64,000 bases of DNA, taken from the NCBI GenBank assembly GCA_030760725.1, contig JASWHV010000009.1, positions 111,797,854 through 111,861,853 of the forward strand, given 5' to 3'. The DNA is from Neostapfia colusana. Taxonomy: Eukaryota > Streptophyta > Magnoliopsida > Poales > Poaceae. Below the pieces are notes generated by a model. The model saw nothing but the letters and a program-made list of their open reading frames with translations, was not told the DNA's origin and did no database searches. This document shows, piece by piece, positions 43,951 to 54,373 of this stretch. The position numbers were made by a program, and so were the translations under genes. Numbering within the stretch: the stretch's first letter is position 1; every line of letters starts with the position of its first letter.

Positions 43951-45726
43951 TACACACGACACATACACATACGTCTATGGTGACCTTTCACGCCTAACGC
44001 ACATCGGGTCCCGAAAATTGTCACCCCTTTCGAGTGGGACTGACCGATATATGGGACCTATATATCATCACACTTTATAGAATGCAAAGATGTAAAAAAG
44101 GCTGTTTTCTAAAACAGAAGACGAGGCCATTTAACGAAAAGATGATACATACACGAGGGTGAGACAGGATCCAGCAAGCTGTTGTACGACAGATATCGAG
44201 TGTTGGGCCAGAACAGATATCGATTTCAAAATCTACTTTTTTTTTCTTCAAATGTCAGCTGTTGCTTGCTGACAGGCGAGGATGAGAGCCAGTGTACTCG
44301 ATCAAGGACTTTGCTCCTCCTTCTGTCCAGTTTGTCCGGCCCAACTCGTTGCTTCTTTATTGGGCCGACAGCCGGCCCAACTCCTTATCCCCGTCGCCTT
44401 TAAAGCAGCACCTGATTGCGTCATCTGATTTCCGAGCAATCACGTCGTGATCATGGAGCAGGCCACACACACTGATCGAACGGTTAGGTTTCACCAACCC
44501 CCCGCTCTCACCTACCAAACACAGAGGTTTGTATACATCTACTGTCTTTTTTCTAAAAAAAATCAAATTTTTTTAATCTGGATTTATTATTTTAACAGTG
44601 TGAATTTAAAAAATACAGGACGGATGAACGCATCGCAGTTGCTACACCGTCACAGCAGCTTAAATGGAGGAACCGTGGTGAGGGGAGGGAGGAGAGGGAG
44701 GGAGAGAAAGAAGAAAAAAAGAGAGAGAGAGAGAGAGGAGGAGGAGAGTAGGTCCAGGAATGGCGGGGCCCAGCCACCGAACAGGGCGTTGAAATCGCAC
44801 GGATCAGGGCCCTTCTTCCCTGTCACTAGCGCTGTTGCTGGTGACGGTTACAGGAACCAGCGGCAGCAGCTTGGCGTGCGGTGGCAGCAAGGAGGTCCTT
44901 TTCCAGTTTCCTCCCCTTTCCGTGGTGTGTCCTTGAGCTAGAGCGGACGTCACCGGCGACAGCGGAGAAGGAAGGCGTCCCAAGTACCTCCCCCCGAGGC
45001 TCAAGGAGGGCCTGTGTTTTTCGCAAGGGAGGGGTGCAGGATTTGAGGTTACTGCTTCCATCCTCTCTCGTTTTTTTTTCCTTCTGGTGTTAGCGACTTA
45101 TTTTCTCGAGCTTAGCCGGAGATTGGAACACATGATTTGTGTTTCCTCCTCTGATTTTACAGGATCTTTGGTGAACAGGGTCTTGGTAAGTAGGAATTAC
45201 GGTTCGGATATGTCGTTTTAGCTCAGATGGAGAGGTCGGGAGTGGATTAGAATGGATCTAGGGTTTGGCTAGTGGTCGGTATCTCCAGGGCAATTTCTGA
45301 TTTCGTATTTTTAGCTGAGATTGAGAGTGGATGGAAGAGGAATTAGGATCTGTTCTGTCCAATATCTCCAGGAAAATTTCAATTTCTATTTTGTTTTCCG
45401 TTTGGGAGGGGAGGGTATTGCAGAATAATTTCAACCCCATTCTTGTTCTGCGGTGATTAATTGCTTGCTCCTTGTAACAGGTAGGTTTGGTTCACCAGTG
45501 ATTGACTCCTTCTGAAGGGCAAGAAATTGAGGATCCCCCTCCCCCTCCCCTCCTCATCTGCAAGAATTGGTTCTTAGTTCTCCTCACTGAAAGAGCCAAC
45601 AAGCTCTGGGTGGGGTCTTTTGATTCTGTGAGACGGCTTGGACTACCAAAGAGTTCATTTCCTGCAGAGGGCGCTCGCTGCTGGTGTCCACCTCACAATT
45701 TTTGCAATCCGAGGCGAGGCAGGAGT
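43951..45726 (+). other. Promoter and 5' UTR region of the F-box/kelch gene
   Basis: GGCCCA motifs near 44337-44377, a GA run near 44722-44738 and candidate 5' UTR introns (donor GGTAAG at about 45185, acceptor TAACAG ending 45480) precede the ATG. The open frame extends upstream from the ATG to 45502, but that extension starts at TTG and has no conserved content. Confidence 0.5.
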
Positions 45727-46947
45727 ATGCGACGTGTCCGAGTCTCGTCTCAACAGTCTCCCGTCCACAAGCTCGGTGACTCGCAGATGAAGCTCACGCC
45801 CAAATTCCGGTTGGCCACGACTCCTGCGTTGCCGTCATCGACGCCATCCGTGGATTTGGATCCGTCCTCATGGGAGACAGCGCTGATACCTGGACTCCCG
45901 GACGATGCCGCTCTCAACTGTCTCCTCCGGCTGCCTGTCGAGGCTCATGATGCCTGCAGGCTTGTGTGTCGTCGGTGGCACCACCTCCTGGCCGACAAGG
46001 CACGTTTCTTCACGCAGAGGAAACTGCTGGGCTTACGGACTCCATGGTTGTTCACCCTGGCATTCCATCGTTGCAACGGCAAGATACAGTGGAAGGTGCT
46101 GGACCTGAACTATCTCACCTGGCACACGATTCCAGCCATGCCATGTAGGGATCGAGCTTGTCCACGGGGGTTTGGCTGCATTGCCGTTCCCAGTGATGGC
46201 ACACTTCTCGTCTGTGGCGGTCTGGTATCTGATATGGATTGCCCGTTACACCTGGTCCTCAAGTATGACATCTTCAAGAACAGGTGGACGGTGATGACTG
46301 GGATGCTCGTTGCTCGGTCTTTCTTCGCCGGTGGTGTGATTGATGGGCGGATTTACATTGCTGGAGGTTATAGCACAGACCGATTTGAACTTAATTCTGC
46401 GGAGGTTCTTGACACGGACAAGGGTGTTTGGCAACCAATTGCTAGTATGGGCATGAACATAGCATCGGCCGATTCTGCTGTCATCAACGGTAGGCTTTAT
46501 GTCACTGAAGGGTGTGCATGGCCTTTCTTCTCCTCGCCAAGAGGACAAGTTTATGATCCAAAAGTTGACCGATGGGATGCAATGCCAGTTGGAATGCGTG
46601 AAGGATGGACGGGATTAAGCGTAGTCATTGACGACCGTCTTTTTGTCATCTCAGAATTCGAAAGGATGAAGGTCAAAATATATGATCCAGAGTCGGATTC
46701 TTGGGACTCTGTCCATGGCCCTCCGATGCCTGAGCGAATTAAGAAACCCTTGTCAGTCAGTTGTCTTTCTAGCAAGATAGTTGTTGTTGGCCAAGGTCTC
46801 CATGTAGCGATCGGTCATGTCGAGAAGCAACCTGGCAGTAACTCTGATGCTAGGAGATTAAGCTACTCCATTCATTGGCATGATGTGGATGTCCCCAAGG
46901 AATTCAGCAATCTGACACCTTCAAGCAGCCAGATTCTTTACGCTTAG
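45727..46947 (+). CDS. F-box/kelch-repeat protein
   Basis: A single coding exon of 406 residues starting MRRVRVSSQQSPVHKLGD. The F-box covers about residues 53-90 (LIPGLPDDAALNCLLRLPVE...LVCRRWHHLL). It is followed by five to six kelch-type blades, for example ARSFFAGGVIDGRIYIAGGY, AVINGRLYVTEG and YDPESDSWDSV. This is the layout of At1g30090-like F-box/kelch proteins. They join SKP1-CULLIN1 ubiquitin ligases through the F-box and hold substrates with the kelch propeller; the substrate of this subgroup is not known to me. The start is chosen because the upstream extension lacks an ATG and the MRRVRVSS...SPVHKLGDSQMKL opening is conserved in the family (from memory). Confidence 0.92.
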   Translation: MRRVRVSSQQSPVHKLGDSQMKLTPKFRLATTPALPSSTPSVDLDPSSWETALIPGLPDDAALNCLLRLPVEAHDACRLVCRRWHHLLADKARFFTQRKLLGLRTPWLFTLAFHRCNGKIQWKVLDLNYLTWHTIPAMPCRDRACPRGFGCIAVPSDGTLLVCGGLVSDMDCPLHLVLKYDIFKNRWTVMTGMLVARSFFAGGVIDGRIYIAGGYSTDRFELNSAEVLDTDKGVWQPIASMGMNIASADSAVINGRLYVTEGCAWPFFSSPRGQVYDPKVDRWDAMPVGMREGWTGLSVVIDDRLFVISEFERMKVKIYDPESDSWDSVHGPPMPERIKKPLSVSCLSSKIVVVGQGLHVAIGHVEKQPGSNSDARRLSYSIHWHDVDVPKEFSNLTPSSSQILYA

Positions 46948-48207
46948 TTGCCTATAGCCCTGATTATCTGCAGGAAGACCACAAATGATCAGCCTTACCA
47001 TGAATTCTTATAGGTCAACTGAGCTCCTCCTCCTTGTACAACTCTAGTGTTCTGTATATTAGGTTCTTTTCAAGTCAGAGCTCTATAATCTGGGGATGTT
47101 GTACAAGAAATAAAGTGAGTTCCTTTTTTTTGTTTCCAAAACAGGGAAACAAAGAGACATATTGTAAGTAATGTTTGTCAGTTCTTGAACAGGTTGCTAT
47201 GTTTTGCTCTTCGGTCTTTACTATCTGCCAGAATAGTCGCCGAGGCTCTGTGCCAAGTGTTGCTTGACTTGGCTGACGATATGATATATTTGTAATCAGA
47301 TTTTTTTCCTTTTGCAGTTTACGAAAGGGTCTGTAGATTGGTTGTAGTTACATCTAGGTCATGTACGTAGTTGTCCTTTTGTAATCAGGTTTTCCTTTTT
47401 TTAGTTCGATCCGTAAACAGAAGCTTGGTACTCTGGTTTTCCAGTTGTTTGTTAGATCAGAACTACGTTGTTTTGCCGTATCAGCATTGGTGCTTTATCT
47501 GGGTAGTACTCTCCAGCTTTCCTGAACTCTGTAAACCTGGTGATGCATTGCTTCATCACAAAATGACAGGTAGTTTCTGTAGAGTCTACAAGTTTTTGCA
47601 TGCACTTTTTATCTAGATACAGTATCTTTTAGGCATAAGCACTATACCTGATTGACCAGTCATTTTTTTTTGTACTTGGAGGAGTTTTGCATATCTTTTT
47701 CTCCTTTTTCCCCCATTTCTTTTGGAAGGATCGATTGCATCACCAAACTCTTGCTAATATACAATCATTCGTGTGTTCTTAGTAGTAGTAGTACATTTCA
47801 GACGGGCAACCTAGCAGCATCCGACATGTGTTCATCGTTTTTTTTTTTGTTTTTTGTTTTGAAATGACATGTGCTGTGCCCACCAATTAATTGAGATATG
47901 ATGATGGGTGCCTGTCCAATCCATCCAAGAAATGTCAAAGGCTTGATGCTGACTCTTGAGCCTCTCTGCCTTCCGGTTTGACTTTTCTGCTGGTTCTCCG
48001 GCACAGCCGCACAGTTTTTTGGGTTCCCATCCATTCGCCAGTTGGAAATTATCAGAGGGGTTGACGACATGCACATTGAGACCGGCCTGGTTCAGTTCCT
48101 GTTCTTCACATTAAGCACATTGAAATTACACTGGGGCATATACAAAGAGGGACTGAGCTGCAGAGGTAGGAGATGATCATCTCTCCGGCCGCCTCCCGCG
48201 CATTCTT
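46948..48207. other. 3' region of the F-box gene and JAZ promoter
   Basis: The F-box gene 3' UTR (T-rich, AATAAAGTGAG near 47109) is followed by unannotated spacer. No further gene was recognised. Confidence 0.45.
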
Positions 48208-48213
48208 CACGTG
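48208..48213. promoter_or_regulatory. G-box (CACGTG) upstream of the JAZ gene
   Basis: A palindromic CACGTG lies 187 nt before the JAZ ATG. MYC2-type factors activate most JAZ genes through G-boxes, giving negative feedback. The site is seen; its use is inferred, and it could fall in the 5' UTR. Confidence 0.4.
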
Positions 48214-48399
48214 CGCGCCAAAACCACGGCGTCCACACCCACGCGCGCACGCGTTTCGTTCACGGATTAAGACGAAGACGTCGTCGAGGCCAAGCCACCA
48301 CCACCATCTGCTGCTGCTGCTTCTTCTTCTTCCTCACCACAACCTCAACACAGGAGGCTACTAATCAAGTCAAAAGACTGGACGGAGAAGCAAGAATTA

Positions 48400-49370
48400 A
48401 TGGAGGGCAGCGGGAGGGACGGGCGCGTCACCGGAGCGGCGGCGCCGCAAGGACGGTGCTACGGCCGTCGCTGCGGCGGCGGCGGCGGCGGTGATGAGAG
48501 TGAGAGTGACGGGAGTAGCGGCGGCGGCGTCGACCTCGGTCTCCGGCTGAGGACGGGGAGCTGCAGCCCTCCGGCGGTGGCACCGCCGGCGGAACAACAG
48601 GAGGCGGCCGCGGCGAGGAGGAGCATGACCATATTCTACGACGGCCGGGTCTGCGCCGTCGACGTCACCGAGGCACAGGTAACCAGTTGACCTGAATCGA
48701 CCGGCCAAAAACGCGCGGTCACACGAATCAAAGAAACGACCAGAAATAAAAAAAAAAAGCAGGCCCCTTTTGACTCGACGATCCGATTTCATTCGGTTCA
48801 GATCCTGCAGTAGTGCACGCGCAAGCATAATGATTTACACGGATAATTGGACTCGTGGTCTAATACGCGATAAAAAAATATGTTGCTACTGCTGGTTACT
48901 GATCAGTACATGTGGTTTTCTTATTTGAAATGAAAGTGTGTGGTCTTAATCTTGATCGATCTTTGGCGCGCATGCAGGCAAGGGAGATCATATCCATGGC
49001 GAACCGGGAGACCCTGGCCGGCCAACGGCAGCTGCAACGCCAAGAAGACAGACACATGCAGGACAGAGGCAACAACCGCAGCAGCAGCAGCAGGAGCAGG
49101 AGCAGTAGCAACAACGCCACGGCGCGGTGCGGCGGCCAAGTCGGACCCGTAGCGGCGGCGGCGGCGGCGGTGGCGTTATCGTCGGCAGCCGGTCGTCCTC
49201 TGCAGTGTCTCGCCGCGATGGCGGCGCCGGTGACGACGGGCCAAGCGGCGGCGCTGTCCATGAACCAGTCGCTGCAGCGGTTCCTGGAGAAGCGGGTGGC
49301 GAGGAGGGCCGGCGCCGTCGCGCCGCCCTACGCCGCCGCCGGCCGCCAGGCGCAGGCGATGAGACGCTGA
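48400..49370 (+). CDS. JAZ/TIFY repressor with EAR motif and non-canonical Jas degron
   Basis: Two exons (48400-48678, 48978-49370) give 223 residues. Residues 44-50 (VDLGLRL) are an LxLxL EAR motif. The TIFY/ZIM domain starts at about 76 (MTIFYDGRVCAVDV) and runs across the intron to about 105. The Jas region is at about 188-211 (NQSLQRFLEKRVARRAGAVA then PPY). JAZ proteins bind MYC factors through Jas, recruit TOPLESS through NINJA or their own EAR, and are destroyed by SCF-COI1 when jasmonoyl-isoleucine is present. The COI1-contacting LPIAR(R/K) stretch normally just before SLQRF is replaced by ALSMNQ, and two extra residues lie before the final PY. This resembles Arabidopsis JAZ8. The rice gene at the same place is TIFY5/JAZ2 (recalled). 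Gly/Ser/Gln-rich linkers vary. Confidence 0.9.
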
Positions 49371-49740
49371 CCAGCTTGTCGTACGCTGCTACTGCTAGAT
49401 CATCAGTGCCTCTTTTGTTTTTCGAGACGATCGAGGATGCATCGGTCACTGTTGTTGGTTAGATTTCGATCTGGTTGGGGTATAATCTGCTTTCGTTATC
49501 TTTTTTTTTTCTTTTCTTTTGTTCTTGGCAGTAAACACGTACAGAAATATAGGAAATAAAATTGCAGTATATATGATCAAATGCAGAGATCATGTTCAAG
49601 TTACAGATAATTAGTACAGTAGTATGCATCACGCATGTAAATCTGCAACATCTTTTTTGGTAGGTAGACAGAAAGCGTTTGCAGTGGTAGATCACTTTTA
49701 AACAAAGAGATACGTATTTTTTTTAGATAAAATTCAAGAA
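49371..49740. other. JAZ downstream spacer
   Basis: 3' UTR of JAZ, then AT-rich sequence up to the end of the glycolate-oxidase relic. Nothing else was recognised. Confidence 0.4.
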
Positions 49741-50620
49741 CACCGCAGCACGTTCCGGCCTCGCCCTCCGCCGCGGCCAGCGAGAACACCGCCGGCCTCC
49801 CGATCTGCAGCAACACGGTCGCGTACGTTAACTACTACTACTACTACTGTACGAGCGAACGCCGCCGCCGCCGTCGAGGACCGGGCCTTCATTTAGCTGC
49901 CGGGCCGGGCCGGGGGGGAGCTGTCACCGAGTGAGTACTAGTACTCGCGAAGACGCCGGCGGCGCCGAGGGCGAGCGCCTTGAAGACGTCGGTGCCGCGA
50001 CGGACGCCGCCGTCGAGGAACACGGGGATCTGCCCGCGCGCGCGCGCCGCCTCGACGACCTCCTCCAGGGCGGTGACCGTGGCCGGGACGTAGTCCAGCT
50101 GCCCGCGCGCCGTGGTTGGACACGATGATGCCCGCCGCGCCGCGCCGCGCCGTTCTCCACCGCAAGCCTACCTGCGAACCAATCCACAAATTAAGCTGGC
50201 GACTGAAGCCTGGACGAATTCAAGAAACTAACGATCGTCAGCACCAGCGGGGATGTGTGACTCCGTACCGTCTTCTGCGGTGATCACTCCCTTGACCTGG
50301 ATCGGCAGCGTGGTGACGGTCTGAAGCCACTTCACGTCCTTCGTTCCAGCTCAGGGATGCGGTCGATCTGGTCCATCTTGCCGAGGTCCAAGCCTTCAAA
50401 GTTCTTGAGCGTCAGGTTCGGTGGCAGGACAAACCTGCAGCAGAAGCAATGGAGGACAGTGTAGTGTCATCAATCTCTGCAACTGTTTCAGACACATAGT
50501 TACGGAGAGCCCACCAAGCTAGCCACATGTTCTTGATGTCAGCTTCCCTGCGGCCAAGCCGCGGAGTGTCGACGGTGAGCGCGATGGCCTTGAACCCGGC
50601 CCTCTCGGCCCTCAACAAGC
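49741..50620 (-). pseudogene. Glycolate oxidase-like (2-hydroxy-acid oxidase) pseudogene
   Basis: From 5' to 3' on the minus strand: RAERAGFKAIALTVDTPRLG and READIKN (about 50620-50530), FVLPPNLTLKNFEGLDLGKM to IPELER, a one-base deletion before DVKWLQTVTTLPIQVKGV, then LAVENGAA with extra codons, GIIVSNHGAR, a frameshift, LDYVPATVTALEEVV, IPVFLDGGVRRGTDVFKALALG, and IGRPAVFSLAAAEGEAG followed by a broken end. The first 150 or so residues, including the FMN and active-site start, are missing, as is the true C-terminus with its peroxisome signal. Several old introns remain, so it is a decayed native gene, not a retrocopy. The relic intron 49805-49948 has GC instead of GT at its donor. Rice GLO4 sits next to the JAZ gene at this place (recalled). 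Confidence 0.85.
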
Positions 50621-51779
50621 AGGGGAAGGGAGTGAGGGAGGAAGGAGTGGTACAATTAAGTGGGAACGAGAACTGGAAGGAGTGGTGGGCATGAGAGTAG
50701 CATAAGAGATGAGGTGCCGGGTCTCGGAGCTTTTCTACGTGGAGACGAAGCAACGAAAGTGATTGTTGCATTGATGAGAGAGAGAGAGAAGTTTTTTTTT
50801 TTTAATTTTTGGATGAGCAACTGGAGGTGGTAACATAGGGGGGGGGGTGGCTCTCCTGCACTGCTGCACTTCTCTTACACCATCGCTGCTCCTCTTCCAT
50901 CCCCAGGAAAAAGAAAAGAAAAAAGGAAAAGAGAGGGGGAGTCATCTTCTGAAATTTATTTGGTTTTGCAGTACGTTTATCTCCTCCCGTTGCCACAAAA
51001 AATCCATGGGCATTCGCTTTCTGAAGAACGTTTTCACGAATTGTTGGATGAGACAGCAGCTAGAGCTTGATTCAGAGGTGCTTCGGCTGCTTCCGACACG
51101 GCACTTTTGTTATCGTTTTGGTACTTTTAACTGGCAGCCGACGGCCAGTATGACCCTGAAGTGGCCGGGCAGATGCAGCTCGTGTCGGCTATCCAAGCAT
51201 TTAATTATTCCAGTGTCATTCCTGTGCCATGTAAGTTACACGACTGTGTAGAAAAAAAAAGGTTCATTTGCTGGAGATTCATGTCCTTCAGCTTTTGCCA
51301 GCTGTGCTGGAGATTCAAGTCCTTCAACTTTTGCCAGCGGTGACAGTTCAGTGGGCAAACACGTTCCAACCTTAAACCATTACAGCAGGAAACATTTGCA
51401 CGGCAATCATCATGAGGTGCATTTCATCTAGTCAAAGTTGAGATGGCAAAGGAACAAAATACAATTTTGATGTATACTACTCTTTTGGTTGCAAGTACTA
51501 TTTACCGCACAAGATACACACAACCAATACCCAGATATTACATATGATACCGCCACAAGAAACATCCGCATTGGCGAAACCATTCTTCTGCAGTCTTCCA
51601 GTCGCAACCAAACGTCTTGATGACGCCACAGGCACGCCAAGGTGAAGTGGTGAAGGTCAGAAACGAGGGTGGTTCCTTCTTTGTGATCGGACGGGCGGAC
51701 AAACTGCTGTGGCCACTTTGTGTTTCTTACACTATGTTCTGTATCGTAACTAAACCCCCGTGCGCGCGCGTCACGCGGC
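50621..51779. other. Spacer between the GLO relic and PEX13
   Basis: Includes a GA run near 50777-50790, a G9 run near 50838 and a 24-bp near-duplicate phrase (GCTGGAGATTCA(T/A)GTCCTTCA) near 51272 and 51307. The PEX13 3' UTR must begin to the right. No gene was recognised. Confidence 0.45.
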
Positions 51780-54147
51780 TTAGTTTCCCCAAACGTTGTC
51801 CCAGTTGTTTGCTTTCGGTGCCTCCATAAGCTGTTGCCCAGGCCCCGCAAATGCCGGGGCCTCTGGTCCCTGAACACTGCCCTTCTTTGGCTTTCTTCGA
51901 ATCCCTAGCAGACGCAACACAAAACGTGCAAGCTCACCGTAAAGCATACCAGACCGATCGACGAGCTGCCACAATCGTGGTGACAGGCGTTTTTAGTACA
52001 AAGAGGGTCAACTTATTTCAAACGAATGCAATAGGAAAAGGAAACTATGCAGGAGTACAGTACCTGCAACATAGCTGTCATGAAGAAATAAGATGCCTGA
52101 GTGTTCTGTTCAACAAGGAACGATACTCTCCCGAAAAAGTTGACGACGCCATGCATCTATAGCCATTTAAAACCAGTTAAAAGGCGATGTCCTCAACAGA
52201 TTAAGCACAGATTAAAGCATGAAAAAAAGTAGTGAGTTTTTAATTAACAAATATGTACACGTTGAGATGTAGAACTACAGTTACATGTTGCATAGATGAA
52301 AAAATAACTCCAAAACAAATGAAGTACGAAAGATGGCCAAAGATAACAATCTCAACATGATAAAAACCACATATCACACCAATGAATTAAATGACAAGCA
52401 CTGATAGAGCTAACCTAGGGTATTGCAGATTCAGAAAACAAAAAAAATTACTTTAACTCATGTTGCTTTTAACATTCAGAAATTACTAGCAGTCCCGTTA
52501 CTCATTGTCATTTGACAGTCTGGATGCCAAATAGCTATACACTGATTATAATGAATAGCAAAGGGTCCATTCAACAGATCAGAATGACGACTAATAGATT
52601 GGACTATTGTTTCTTTTTCCCCTTTTATATCCTTATTCTCGTTTTTCAATACTCCGCCTGTGCCTTTCTAGGTATAGATGGTCCTCCGGATAAAGGAGGA
52701 GGGTTGTGATAGGCTTGGCGAGCCAACATCAAAACCAGCCATTCCTATGGATATGAAATCCAGTTTGGGTTTTATAGCTAGCCTACCTCAACGTGCTTGA
52801 GACAAAGGCTTTGTTTGTTGTTTGTTTATTCTCGTTTTCCAATAAACGGAAGCGGGCAAAAGTATCTTACCACTCGTAGAAAGGACACCCAAAAACCCGG
52901 CGGGGACGCAGGAGGGCCAAGTGAATTTGGATCCGGATTACCGTAAGGGCCCATGCCCATACCACCCATTCCACCCATGCCGTAACCGCCATATCCTCCC
53001 ATCCCACCATGCATGCCTCCACCATACATGCTAGAGCCCCCGTAAAGGCCACCGCCATAACCACCTCCGTAACCGGAGTACATGCTATTCCCGCAGAGCC
53101 CACCACCACCACCACCGTAACTGCCGCCAAATCCACCATATGAACTGTACATATTCGATCCGCCATATCCTGCATCCAACAGAGGAATGAAGAAATTTCA
53201 AGGATGACAAAGATATATTACTACTCTAAGAGTCCGCGACGACCAAAAAAACCGAGCGGCTCTAAAAAAACCGTTAACCACCTCCGTAAGCGTTTCCGTA
53301 GCCAGTCTGCTGCCAAGGCCGTTGTGGCACGGTCCTCGAGACGGCGCCGTTTACGTTGGGGGGTACGTTCCTCTCCGTCGCGGCGACACTCTCTCCAGGC
53401 TTAGCCGTGCCGGAAGCTTCGACGACGTCGCTAGTGCTGCCCCCGGACGGGGGCTTGAAGGGCGCCGGGCCGGTCGCCCCCTCACCACCGGAACGCTCCC
53501 ACGGCTTTGGCGGTGAACCTGCAGAGAGGATTTAAGTATTAGTACTGTCACGATTCGTCCCGATCGTTACGGAGAGTCACGAGCCACGTCGGCCAGAGCT
53601 CGAATCGCTGAAGTGCGTTTTTACTCGCTAGCTAGCTAACTAGTACCGAGCATGAAACTACGGAGCTGTGGGTAGAGGGCCGTGAACACGACTTCCCTGA
53701 AGCTACCCGGTTCGTCGGGGATCAGAGGCAAGCTAAGCAGCCGCGTAGTAGGGAACACACACACACACACACACACCGAGCGCCCGGAGAGGTCGTCAAG
53801 TCGTGTACAGAGCTCGGCGGCGGGCATGGGTGAGGATGAGGAGGCGCCGCCGCCGCCAAGAGCTCCGACCGAGTAGGACCGAGGCCAGCCGCGTCCCCGA
53901 GATCCTCACACGAGCGAGAGGGGGAGGGGAGGGGAGGGGAGGGGAGGGGAAGAAGGTAAAAAAAAAAAAGAAGATGATGACGAGCTTTCGTTTACCCCGC
54001 CCGCGTCTGCGGCGCCAGTCGGTGCTACCGGCGGCCGGCATCATCGCCGGACCGGATCCTGGTCCCTCGGACCCGAGGAGAACCAGCGGCGAATCGGGGG
54101 ATCTACTAGGGTTCGTGCGGGGAAGGGGAAGGGGGTGTACCTGACAT
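51780..54147 (-). CDS. PEX13: Peroxin 13, peroxisomal import docking protein
   Basis: Five coding exons (54141-54147, 53282-53518, 52871-53169, 52064-52156, 51780-51965) give 273 residues in one frame. The first coding exon is only 7 nt (ATG TCA G). The protein opens PPKPWERSG...APFKPPSGGSTSDVVEASGTAKPGE, then TVPQRPWQQTGYG, a long Gly/Tyr/Met-rich repeat tract (about residues 82-150), PPGFWVSFLRV, the membrane region VVNFFGRVSFLVEQNTQA, and ends YGELARFVLRLLG...NNWDNVWGN. Plant PEX13 lacks the SH3 domain of yeast and animals, as here. With PEX14 it docks PEX5 and PEX7 cargo receptors at the peroxisome membrane. The relic of a peroxisomal oxidase gene lies next door. A full-length retroposon sits in intron 3. 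Confidence 0.95.
52652..52825 (+). mobile_element. Full-length 174-bp TTG-tailed retroposon in PEX13 intron 3
   Basis: TTATTCTCGTTTTTCAATA (52633-52651) and TTATTCTCGTTTTCCAATA (52826-52844) form an 18-of-19 target-site duplication around a 174-bp insert. The insert carries GGAGGAGGGTTGTGATAGGC, TTGGCGAGCCAAC, GTGCTTGAGACAAAGGCTTTG and a TTG-rich tail. Length, tail and duplication fit an Au-type grass SINE; a short RTE-LINE copy is the alternative. It lies antisense to PEX13. Confidence 0.8.
53757..53955. repeat. Simple repeats in PEX13 intron 1
   Basis: A CA run (about 53757-53776), a GGGGA array (about 53918-53950) and A12 follow each other in the 622-bp intron separating the 7-nt first exon from exon 2. 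Confidence 0.8.
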
Positions 54148-54313
54148 GGCGTGCGCGTGCTCGCCTCCTCTATCGTCCAGGTCTTGGTCTGGTCCGGTCT
54201 CCGCGGCCTCGCCTCGCCTTTTCCGCTTCCCCTGCTCAAGGCAGCATCCCATCCCAGCTGCTCGTGTATTTTATCTCTCTCTCTCTCTCTCTCTCTCTCG
54301 GGCCAAGATTCGC

Positions 54314-54373
54314 TGGGCCTTCTTCTGTTTATGGGCCTTCTTCTATTCATGGGCCTTCTTCTGTTCATGGGCC
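54314..54373 (-). promoter_or_regulatory. Array of four TGGGCC motifs at exact 18-bp spacing, PEX13 upstream
   Basis: TGGGCC begins at 54314, 54332, 54350 and 54368, each followed by TTCTTCT-type sequence in the first three units. TGGGCC/T is the site II motif bound by TCP factors. The array is about 170-225 nt before the PEX13 ATG, next to a CT/GA run at 54273-54299, so it may be promoter or 5' leader. Confidence 0.55.

Noticed and set aside
44447..44941. 164-codon plus-strand frame upstream of the F-box gene
   Set aside because: It passes through a GA microsatellite into the probable 5' UTR and has no domain.
45502..45726. A 75-codon extension of the F-box frame
   Set aside because: It begins at TTG rather than ATG, has a 5' UTR intron acceptor just upstream, and carries no conserved residues.
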